Assembly (NCBI GenBank): GCA_937975655.1
Contig: CALJTZ010000494.1
Span: 1 to 6,731, forward strand
Reading direction: 5' to 3'
DNA from: an uncultured Synechococcus sp.
Lineage (GTDB): Bacteria; Cyanobacteriota; Cyanobacteriia; PCC-6307; Cyanobiaceae
Length of the DNA: 6,731 bases
The first letter of the stretch is position 1; each line of letters starts with the position of its first letter. This document shows positions 1-4,692 of the stretch, piece by piece. Under the pieces are notes generated by a model. That model did no database searches. It was not told where the DNA came from and saw only the letters and a list, made by a program, of their open reading frames with translations. The position numbers were made by a program, and so were the translations under genes.

Positions 1-430
1 TCAGCAAGAACCTCTTGGCTCCAGGAGTTCTAAGGCCATCCCACTTTGTGTCGTTGAGCTGCTTTTCAACTTCCTTGACCGAGGCTGTCGACCAACCGGC
101 GTCGGCCGAGCCCTTAGGCGCTATTCCCATCGCCGCCCAATACTCTGCACTAAGACCGCGTGCCTTCAAATACAGCAGGAAGATCGGAAGCTCAATAGCA
201 GTCAGAACAATGATCGTGAAGAAGAACCAGTTCAACTCCCAGCCAAAGAGACTGAAGACCGGGTCGGATTCCCAAAACAGGATTGCGGATATGGCCACCG
301 GAATACCGGTGACCACGATGTCCACCCACATCATTCGCTTGACGTTATTGCCAATGACTTTTGGATAGAACCAGAGATAGGCAACCGCCAGAGTTGCCAA
401 AAGATAGAAAACAACTAAAAGCTCATTCAT
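1..430 (-). CDS. Small membrane protein, three predicted TM segments, C-terminus off the left edge
   Basis: Reading leftwards from the ATG at 430-428 there are 143 codons without a stop before the window ends, so the gene is 3'-truncated here. Three hydrophobic segments are visible at about residues 4-22, 35-53 and 64-88, followed by a soluble stretch beginning KARGLSAEYWAAMG. This indicates an inner-membrane protein with a polar C-terminal part. Its ATG overlaps the stop of the upstream XRE-type regulator (ATGA at 430-427), so the two are almost certainly co-transcribed and translationally coupled. I do not recognise the family. Small XRE regulators paired with a small multi-spanning membrane protein are a recurring bacterial arrangement, so a regulator/membrane-partner pair is a reasonable inference, but substrate and function are unknown. 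The reading frame is secure; the function is not. Confidence 0.8.
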   Translation of the reverse strand, partial: MNELLVVFYLLATLAVAYLWFYPKVIGNNVKRMMWVDIVVTGIPVAISAILFWESDPVFSLFGWELNWFFFTIIVLTAIELPIFLLYLKARGLSAEYWAAMGIAPKGSADAGWSTASVKEVEKQLNDTKWDGLRTPGAKRFLL

Positions 431-663
431 GCTTGTTCCTCATCCAGCCAAAAGATCTCTTCGACCTTGGCTCCTAAGACTGAGGCGATGCGAAGTGCCA
501 ACACAAGTGATGGTGAATACTCGCCGCGCTCAATGTAACCGATGGTTTGATAGTGAACTCCGACCTGCTCGGCGAGCTCTTGCCGAGATAGGCCGGATAG
601 GGTGCGCAGTTCTTCGATGCGGTTAGCTACCCGCTCTTCTTCAGACTTTGGTTTACGACCCAT
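427..663 (-). CDS. Small XRE/Cro-like helix-turn-helix transcriptional regulator
   Basis: This 78-residue protein is essentially one HTH_3 domain. Helices span about residues 12-70, with the DNA-binding helix-turn-helix at 26-47 (SRQELAEQVGVHYQTIGYIE) followed by the typical ERGEYSPSLVLALRIASVL continuation. The basic N-terminus (MGRKPKSEEER) and acidic C-terminus are short, and no ligand or dimerisation domain is attached, as in YozG-like mini-regulators. It is a cytoplasmic DNA-binding protein. Its stop overlaps the ATG of the downstream membrane protein, so that gene is the likely co-expressed partner or target. A perfect 6-bp inverted repeat lies over its own -10 region, which suggests autoregulation. 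The ATG has no Shine-Dalgarno sequence but sits six bases after a -10-like hexamer, so a leaderless start is likely. Confidence 0.88.
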   Translation of the reverse strand: MGRKPKSEEERVANRIEELRTLSGLSRQELAEQVGVHYQTIGYIERGEYSPSLVLALRIASVLGAKVEEIFWLDEEQA

Positions 664-698
664 GCATGTAGCATAAATGCTATGTAGTAATAATGCAA
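664..698 (-). promoter_or_regulatory. Predicted promoter and operator of the XRE regulator gene
   Basis: On the minus strand, TTGCAT (698-693) and TATGCT (675-670) are spaced by 17 bases and resemble -35 and -10 boxes. TATGCT ends six bases before the ATG, so transcription would start at or next to the start codon. The sequence TAGCATAAATGCTA at 669-682 is an inverted repeat with 6-bp arms and a 2-base centre. It overlaps the -10 box, a position where bound repressor would block RNA polymerase. The operator role is inference. Confidence 0.5.
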
Positions 699-701
699 CA
701 A

Positions 702-833
702 CTACATTGGAAGTTTTTTGACAGCACTATGTGCTTTGGCTGCCCAGGTGTGCTTCTTTGCGAGCGAGCCAAGGACGGCAACCAGGATTGGAAACCAAAA
801 GTTCTTTAGGATCCAGAAGACAACTTTTCTCAT
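702..833 (-). CDS. 43-residue hydrophobic small protein coupled to the glutaredoxin gene
   Basis: A minus-strand frame of 43 codons starts with ATG at 833-831 and ends with TAG at 704-702. The ATG overlaps the TGA of the glutaredoxin-like gene in an ATGA junction, the classic sign of translational coupling. The product begins MRKVVFWILKNFWFPILVAV, giving one hydrophobic, aromatic-rich segment at about residues 4-22. A lysine/alanine-rich tail follows, so it could be a single-pass membrane or membrane-surface peptide. I recognise no family. The coupling, the plausible composition and the otherwise empty interval support a real gene. Against it, short frames arise by chance and no homologue can be checked here. 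Confidence 0.55.
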   Translation of the reverse strand: MRKVVFWILKNFWFPILVAVLGSLAKKHTWAAKAHSAVKKLPM

Positions 834-1099
834 ACCAATTTCCTCAACTGCTCAAATACTCGGTCTTCTTGAATGCGCCAAAACGCTACCTGTTTGCCAT
901 TGATTAAAAGCACCGGAATGTCGTCGGTGTATTTCTCAAACTCTGGCCTTGCGTCAATTTCAACCAGGTCAACTTCGAAACCCGTGTCTGGATACTCTGC
1001 ACTGAAACGGCCAAGCACCCTCGCCAAATCGTTCTCCGCCACCTCGCAGAGGTGGCAACCCTGTCGGACCACCATGGTGAGTTGAATTTGTTCTGGCAC
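830..1099 (-). CDS. Glutaredoxin-like (thioredoxin-fold) protein with a CHLC motif
   Basis: The product is 89 residues, the usual size of the glutaredoxin-like DUF836 family. It shows the first thioredoxin-fold strand (QLTMVVRQG), a redox CHLC motif with Cys15 and Cys18, the second strand (DLVEIDA) and the cis-proline segment DDIPVLLING with Pro62. The expected activity is thiol-disulfide exchange in the cytoplasm; the physiological partner is unknown. Actinobacteria commonly keep such a gene near a serB-like HAD gene and hemA, and here the HAD gene is the divergent neighbour. The start is GTG at 1099-1097, placed six bases after a TAGGCT -10-like hexamer, so it is probably leaderless. An alternative ATG at codon 9 would still keep the CxxC but would cut the first strand. 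It overlaps the 43-residue gene downstream by four bases. Confidence 0.85.
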   Translation of the reverse strand: MPEQIQLTMVVRQGCHLCEVAENDLARVLGRFSAEYPDTGFEVDLVEIDARPEFEKYTDDIPVLLINGKQVAFWRIQEDRVFEQLRKLV

Positions 1100-1142
1100 G
1101 AATACAGCCTAAGTCCTCTAATTGGCGGAATAGACTAAGCCG
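1100..1142. promoter_or_regulatory. Compact divergent promoter region between the glutaredoxin-like and HAD genes
   Basis: Only 43 bases separate two divergent GTG starts. Minus strand: TAGGCT at 1111-1106 ends six bases before the GTG at 1099. Plus strand: TAGACT at 1131-1136 ends six bases before the GTG at 1143. Both fit the actinobacterial TANNNT -10 pattern and predict leaderless transcripts. The -35 position of each promoter falls on or next to the -10 of the other, so the two would compete for polymerase. No good -35 hexamer is visible for either one. Confidence 0.5.
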
Positions 1143-1850
1143 GTGCCAGAGCCAAAAGACCTAACGCCCAAGATTGAGGCAGCGTTTTTTGACGTCGACA
1201 ACACTCTGGTGCGTGGCTCGACGTCAATCCTGTTTGGCAAGGTCGCTTTCGCCGGTGGCACCATCAAGCGTCGCGACATCTGGCGCTTTATGTTCGAGCA
1301 AGTCATGTTTATTCGCCGTGGTGAAAAGAACTCCAAGATGGCGGATTTCAAAGACCGCGCCCTTCAACTGACCAAGGGGCACCCCGTTGCCGAGTTGCGC
1401 GAACTTATCGACACCGTCTACGAATCAGAGATCAAGCCCAGGCTTTGGCCAGAAGCAGTTGCTGCCCTCAAGAATCACCTGGCGCAAGGCCGCGAAGTTT
1501 GGCTTATCTCGGCAGCACCGGTTGAGCTAGTTCAGAAGATTGCCGATGACCTTGGCGCTACGGGAGCGCTTGGCACCGAGGTTGGCCATGATGGCGATGT
1601 GCTAACCGGAGAACTAATTGGTGAGCCGCTACACGGAAAAGCCAAGCGCAAGGCCGCTAAGAGACTTGCTAAAGAGCGCCACATTTCGCTCAAGCGATCA
1701 TTCGCCTACTCAGATTCCGTGAATGACTTACCGCTACTAACCCTGGTTGGTCACGCAGTTGCGGTGAACCCAGACAAGGTGCTCAGGCGTTATGCCGAGG
1801 CAGCCGGCTGGGATATCCTGCAGTTCAAAAAGCGCGACCTCAAGAAATAA
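1143..1850 (+). CDS. HAD-IB family phosphatase (SerB-like hydrolase)
   Basis: The 235-residue protein shows all four HAD motifs. Motif I is FFDVDNTL with nucleophile Asp17 and acid/base Asp19. Motif II is LISAAP with Ser123. Motif III has Lys166 in HGKAKRK. Motif IV is YSDSVNDLPLL with Asp191 and Asp195. The helical insert after motif I (about residues 28-110) matches the C1 cap of subfamily IB, the group of phosphoserine phosphatase and its relatives. It is therefore a cytoplasmic Mg-dependent phosphohydrolase. Family annotation often calls it serB1, but the substrate cannot be fixed from sequence: L-serine phosphate and phospholipid-related phosphates are both possible. The GTG start has no clear Shine-Dalgarno and lies six bases after TAGACT, suggesting a leaderless mRNA. 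The stop codon abuts a strong hairpin terminator. Confidence 0.9.
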   Translation: MPEPKDLTPKIEAAFFDVDNTLVRGSTSILFGKVAFAGGTIKRRDIWRFMFEQVMFIRRGEKNSKMADFKDRALQLTKGHPVAELRELIDTVYESEIKPRLWPEAVAALKNHLAQGREVWLISAAPVELVQKIADDLGATGALGTEVGHDGDVLTGELIGEPLHGKAKRKAAKRLAKERHISLKRSFAYSDSVNDLPLLTLVGHAVAVNPDKVLRRYAEAAGWDILQFKKRDLKK

Positions 1851-1874
1851 AAAACCCGCCCGAAGGCGGGTTTT
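1851..1874. terminator. Bidirectional intrinsic terminator between convergent genes
   Basis: A perfect inverted repeat has 10-base arms (AAAACCCGCC and GGCGGGTTTT) around a CGAA tetraloop. The GC core is flanked by A and T runs, so it gives a U-tract on both strands. It begins immediately after the HAD gene stop and lies ten bases beyond the stop of the convergent bS22 gene, so it can end both transcripts. Confidence 0.93.
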
Positions 1875-1883
1875 AGAGAAGAT

Positions 1884-1982
1884 TTACTTCTTATTGCGAC
1901 GCTGGTGGCGAGTCTTACGAAGCAGCTTGCGGTGCTTCTTCTTAGACATACGCTTGCGGCGCTTCTTAATAATTGAACCCAC
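1884..1982 (-). CDS. Small ribosomal subunit protein bS22 (AURKAIP1/COX24 domain)
   Basis: A 32-codon minus-strand gene starts with GTG at 1982-1980 and ends with TAA at 1886-1884. The product is almost entirely basic: GSIIKKRRKRMSKKKHRKLL is followed by RKTRHQRRNKK. This is the signature of the AURKAIP1/COX24 family, identified as ribosomal protein bS22 in mycobacteria and widespread in Actinobacteria, where it is a short peptide bound to 30S rRNA. The minus strand carries GAGG five bases before the GTG, a good ribosome binding site, in contrast to the leaderless-looking neighbours. In mycobacteria the equivalent gene also lies close to proC and a small HTH gene (from memory). It probably shares the transcript of the upstream regulator gene and ends at the shared terminator. 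Its length is normal for the family. Confidence 0.93.
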   Translation of the reverse strand: MGSIIKKRRKRMSKKKHRKLLRKTRHQRRNKK

Positions 1983-2072
1983 AAAAACCTCACAAAGATT
2001 GTGTCACTGTCCGATTGGACAACCTAAGAAGTTTAGCCCCTAGACCTTCTAGCGCTCAACCTCAGAGAATGA
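1983..2072 (-). promoter_or_regulatory. Leader region of the bS22 gene with a small hairpin
   Basis: This 90-base gap lies between the ArsR-like gene and bS22, both on the minus strand. It holds a Shine-Dalgarno GAGG (complement of 1988-1991). It also holds a TANNNT-type candidate -10, TAGGTT (complement of 2021-2026), and a 5-bp stem with a 4-base loop at 2008-2021 (TGTCC and GGACA arms on the plus strand). A separate promoter is possible because no terminator is seen between the two genes, but the -35 region is poor. Confidence 0.3.
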
Positions 2073-2681
2073 TTACTTGGTGCGCTTGACCTTGGTCTTT
2101 ACCTCGGTTGCCAAGTGCTTAGCCTCGGCCTTGACCTCGTCTACGACCTCTTCAACCTTGTCGCGAGCAATCTTCTCGAAGTCCTTGGCACTCTTGGCGG
2201 CCTCAACCTTGGCATCGGCGAGCTTGCGACCTAGCCGGTGTCCGAGCTCCTTGGGGTCAACCTCGATGTCCAACTCATCGACCTTGGTCTTGAGTTGCTC
2301 GCCCAACCAGCCGGCCTTCTCGGTTAGCCAGTGACCTAGCTTCTCGCCGGCAGCACCAAGGGTCTGAGCAATCTCATCGCCCTCTTCCTCTTCGGCATCA
2401 AAGCCGAGCGACAGGAAGTTAATCATCCAGTCTTCGATCTCCTCAAGTGGTTCTGGAACCACTGAGTAAAAGCGCTTTTGACCGTCCTCACGAGCAGCAA
2501 CCAGCCCCACTTCACGCAGGGTCTTCAGGTGCTTGGATACGGTTGGTTGGCCCAACTTAGTGCGCTCAACCAGTTCGGTGACGGTAAGTTCGCCACTGCC
2601 GCCGGTTAGGTGAGAATCTAGAAGCGTCTCAAGCAGCACGCGTCTAGTTGGATCTGCAATTGCTTCAAAGATGTCTGCCAT
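2073..2681 (-). CDS. ArsR-like winged-helix regulator with a long charged C-terminal tail
   Basis: Residues 1-85 form an ArsR-type winged helix: FEAIADPTRRVLLETLL, then ELTVTELVERTKLGQPTVSK leading into HLKTLREVGL (recognition helix about 45-61), and a wing around EDGQKRFYSV. The position where metal-sensing ArsR/SmtB proteins have ELCVCDL reads ELTVTELV, and the protein has no cysteine, so classical metal sensing is unlikely. From about residue 95 an acidic linker (DAEEEEGDE) leads to about 100 residues of Lys/Glu/Ala-rich helix-prone sequence, ending in a basic tail (KTKVKRTK). That roughly doubles the usual ArsR length. The tail might mediate oligomerisation or non-specific DNA or membrane contact; this is inference. 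The ATG lies six bases after TAGTCT, suggesting a leaderless mRNA. It sits just downstream of proC and upstream of bS22, all in the same direction. Confidence 0.85.
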   Translation of the reverse strand: MADIFEAIADPTRRVLLETLLDSHLTGGSGELTVTELVERTKLGQPTVSKHLKTLREVGLVAAREDGQKRFYSVVPEPLEEIEDWMINFLSLGFDAEEEEGDEIAQTLGAAGEKLGHWLTEKAGWLGEQLKTKVDELDIEVDPKELGHRLGRKLADAKVEAAKSAKDFEKIARDKVEEVVDEVKAEAKHLATEVKTKVKRTK

Positions 2682-2693
2682 GGAATAAGACTA
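2682..2693 (-). promoter_or_regulatory. Candidate -10 element for leaderless transcription of the ArsR-like gene
   Basis: On the minus strand TAGTCT (2693-2688) is followed by TATTCC and then the ATG at 2681. The six-base spacing would place the transcript start at the start codon. No recognisable Shine-Dalgarno lies directly before the ATG and no convincing -35 hexamer is present. Confidence 0.45.
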
Positions 2694-2703
2694 TCCCCCT
2701 ATT

Positions 2704-3330
2704 TCAAGAGTTAGCGATTTCCCTAGCCCTTGCAACCGCCGCGTTTAGCGACTGGGCAAAAATGCCATGCAGGTCGCCTTGCTCCATAGTCGCGATAATG
2801 CGCTCGGTGGTGCCACCGGGGCTGGTGACTTTTCGGCGCAGTTCGGCAGGTTCCTCACCAGTCGACTCAAGCAATTCCACCGAGCCGGCAAGCGTCTGCC
2901 GCACCAACAGCTTGGCATCCTGCTCACTAAAGCCCTGAGCGATCGCCACCTTTTCCCACTGCTCGATGATGTAGTAAACCCAGGCCGGACCAGATCCAGA
3001 CACCGCACTGAGCGCATCAATCTGTGACTCCGGTATCACCAATACTGAACCAACTGCCTCAAACAGCGCACTTGCTGCAGCGATCGCATCCAGCGATGCG
3101 GATGACGCAGCCGCTAGGCCCGTCACACCCTTACCAACCAGGGCCGGAGTATTCGGCATGGTTCGGATGATGTTTGGATTCTCATCAAGAACTGCTGCCA
3201 TGGTTGAAAGTTGAATCCCGGCAGCCATCGAGATGACCACCGCGTTCTTGCCAATCTCACCTTTTAGCTCGGTCAAGACATCGACGATTTGATAGGGCTT
3301 CACACCAAGCACGATTAGATCGGCATCGCG
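2704..3330 (-). pseudogene. proC: proC 3' part: pyrroline-5-carboxylate reductase lacking its N-terminus
   Basis: Codons from about 433 to 638 of the chimeric frame match the C-terminal three quarters of ProC, the NAD(P)H-dependent last step of proline synthesis. Landmarks in order, numbered in the fusion: DLIVLGVKP (434-442), VVISMAAGI (461-469), [17 protein letters not shown] (486-502), the active-site region AVSGSGPAW (539-547) and [10 protein letters not shown] (600-609). About 60 N-terminal residues are missing, including the GxGxxG nucleotide-binding turn of the Rossmann fold, as are the gene's own start and promoter. The GC level matches the actinobacterial left part. Together with the ArsR-like and bS22 genes it forms an actinobacterial-type proC neighbourhood. 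The natural gene was probably intact in its source genome and has been cut by the join, not by mutation. It ends in TGA at 2706-2704. Confidence 0.88.
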
Positions 3331-4620
3331 CAGGATGTTCAGCTTCTCGCTGGTGACCTCCCCGAGGATGCGGATCGCCAGGCCCGGGCCCGGGAAGGGG
3401 TGGCGACCCACGATCTCCTGGGGCAGACCCAGGCTGCGGCCCACCTTGCGCACCTCGTCCTTGAACAGGCGGCGCAGGGGCTCCACGAGTTTGAACTGCA
3501 GATCCTTAGGCAGGCCGCCCACGTTGTGGTGGCTCTTGATCTTCACCGCCACCCGCTCGCCGGTCTTGGGGTCCACGTTGGTGCCGGCGCTCTCGATCAC
3601 GTCGGGGTACAGGGTGCCCTGGGCGAGGTAGTCGAAGGGGCCGAGGCGCTTGCTCTCCTCCTCGAACACCCGGATGAACTCCGTGCCGATCAGCTTGCGC
3701 TTCTCTTCCGGATCGGTGATGCCATCGAGCTTGTTGATGAAGCGCTCACGGGCATTGATGTATTCCACGTTGATGTGGAAGCGCTTGTCGAAGAACTCCA
3801 CCAGGAACTCGGGCTCACCTTTGCGCATGAAGCCCTGGTCGATGAACATGCAGGTGAGCTGATCGCCGATCGCCTTGTGCAACAGGAAGGCGAGGGTGGA
3901 GGAATCCACGCCGCCCGAGAGGGCCAGCAACACCCGCTTATCGCCCACCTGCCGGCGCACGTCCTCAACCGCCTCATCGATGAAGGCAGCGGTGGTCCAA
4001 TCCGCTTCACACCCACAGATGTGGTAAACGAAGTTGCGCAGCAGGGCCATGCCGCAGCTGGAGTGCACCACCTCGGGGTGGAACTGCACGCCGTACAGGC
4101 GGCGCTTGTGGTCGGCAACGGCCGCCTCGGGCGTGTTGTCGGTGTGGGCCAACCGCACGAACCCCTCGGGCAGGCGCTCCACCGAATCGCCGTGGCTCAT
4201 CCACATCGTGGAGCCCTCCTCCACGTTGGTGAGCAGGTCGATCGGGTCGTCCACGTGGAGCGGTGCCTTGCCGTATTCAGCGCGACCGGCGGCCACCACC
4301 GAGCCCCCCAGCTGCTGCACCATCAGCTGCATGCCGTAGCAAACGCCCAGCACGGGAATGCCGAGGTTCCAGATCTCCGGGTCACACACCGGCGCATGCT
4401 CGGCGTACACAGAACTGGGGCCACCGCTGAGGATGATGCCCCTGGGATTGATGGCCTTCAGCTCCTCGGCCGTGGTGCTGTAGCCCATCACCAGGGAAAA
4501 CACCTCCGTTTCCCGCACCCGCCGAGCGATCAGCTCCGAATACTGAGAACCGAAATCGAGAATCACGATCGCCGGATGGCGGTTCGTTTCACCGATGGCG
4601 GTGGGGGTCACGTCGGACAT
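2704..4620 (-). CDS. guaA: GuaA-ProC chimeric open reading frame (GMP synthetase joined in frame to P5C reductase)
   Basis: The frame has 638 codons from the ATG at 4620. Residues 1 to about 435 are glutamine-hydrolysing GMP synthetase, which converts XMP, ATP and glutamine to GMP in the cytoplasm. The class I amidotransferase has nucleophile Cys94 (GVCYGMQLM), His181 and Glu183 (VQFHPEV). The ATP-pyrophosphatase has the P-loop SGGVDSS at 235-241. The C-terminal domain begins with [18 protein letters not shown] (406-423). Intact GuaA is about 525 residues and ends near SKPPGTIEWE. Here, after LRDADLIV (430-437), the sequence becomes pyrroline-5-carboxylate reductase, so roughly the last 100 residues (dimerisation and XMP-binding part) are absent. 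cbiD lies 72 bases upstream on the same strand, an order I recall from Synechococcus. The GuaA identity is certain; the fusion is probably a join between two genomes, so the product as written is doubtful. Confidence 0.9.
   Translation of the reverse strand: MSDVTPTAIGETNRHPAIVILDFGSQYSELIARRVRETEVFSLVMGYSTTAEELKAINPRGIILSGGPSSVYAEHAPVCDPEIWNLGIPVLGVCYGMQLMVQQLGGSVVAAGRAEYGKAPLHVDDPIDLLTNVEEGSTMWMSHGDSVERLPEGFVRLAHTDNTPEAAVADHKRRLYGVQFHPEVVHSSCGMALLRNFVYHICGCEADWTTAAFIDEAVEDVRRQVGDKRVLLALSGGVDSSTLAFLLHKAIGDQLTCMFIDQGFMRKGEPEFLVEFFDKRFHINVEYINARERFINKLDGITDPEEKRKLIGTEFIRVFEEESKRLGPFDYLAQGTLYPDVIESAGTNVDPKTGERVAVKIKSHHNVGGLPKDLQFKLVEPLRRLFKDEVRKVGRSLGLPQEIVGRHPFPGPGLAIRILGEVTSEKLNILRDADLIVLGVKPYQIVDVLTELKGEIGKNAVVISMAAGIQLSTMAAVLDENPNIIRTMPNTPALVGKGVTGLAAASSASLDAIAAASALFEAVGSVLVIPESQIDALSAVSGSGPAWVYYIIEQWEKVAIAQGFSEQDAKLLVRQTLAGSVELLESTGEEPAELRRKVTSPGGTTERIIATMEQGDLHGIFAQSLNAAVARAREIANS
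3310..3335. other. Junction between the actinobacterial-type and cyanobacterial-type segments
   Basis: The change falls in the codons for LRDADLIVL on the minus strand. In GuaA the expected continuation after DADLIV is REEI or similar; in ProC the expected lead-in to GVKP is a similar ADLIV-type strand. The two genes could therefore share a run of near-identical bases here. GC counted by hand is 29 of 60 at 3241-3300, 34 of 60 at 3301-3360 and 45 of 60 at 3361-3420. Confidence 0.85.
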
Positions 4621-4692
4621 GTGAGCGGATCTCGATCTGCGCTCGTGGGCGTGCCGGCGGCGGTCGCCCGAGCAATCCCTTCACCCTAGATC

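Noticed and set aside
15..368. Plus-strand frame of 117 codons near the left edge
   Set aside because: It lies antisense to the minus-strand membrane protein, which has proper hydrophobic periodicity and ATGA coupling to the regulator; the plus frame has no recognisable feature.
427..663. Toxin-antitoxin reading of the small HTH gene and its coupled partner
   Set aside because: The partner has three transmembrane segments and exceeds 143 residues, and neither HipA, HigB nor RelE-type features are seen, so an antitoxin role is unsupported.
3310..3335. Mobile-element or integration boundary at the composition switch
   Set aside because: No integrase, transposase, tRNA end, direct repeat or inverted repeat is visible on either side; a short shared sequence within two genes fits an assembly join better.
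3377..3396. GC palindrome GGCCCGGGCC as a possible recombination or restriction-related site at the join
   Set aside because: It lies about 50 bases from the switch and simply encodes the conserved [10 protein letters not shown] segment of GuaA with GC-rich codons.
3400..4689. Open plus-strand frame of 429 codons opposite guaA
   Set aside because: It is a shadow of a GC-rich gene. Its His, Val and Leu-rich product has no domain, while the opposite strand encodes unmistakable GuaA motifs.
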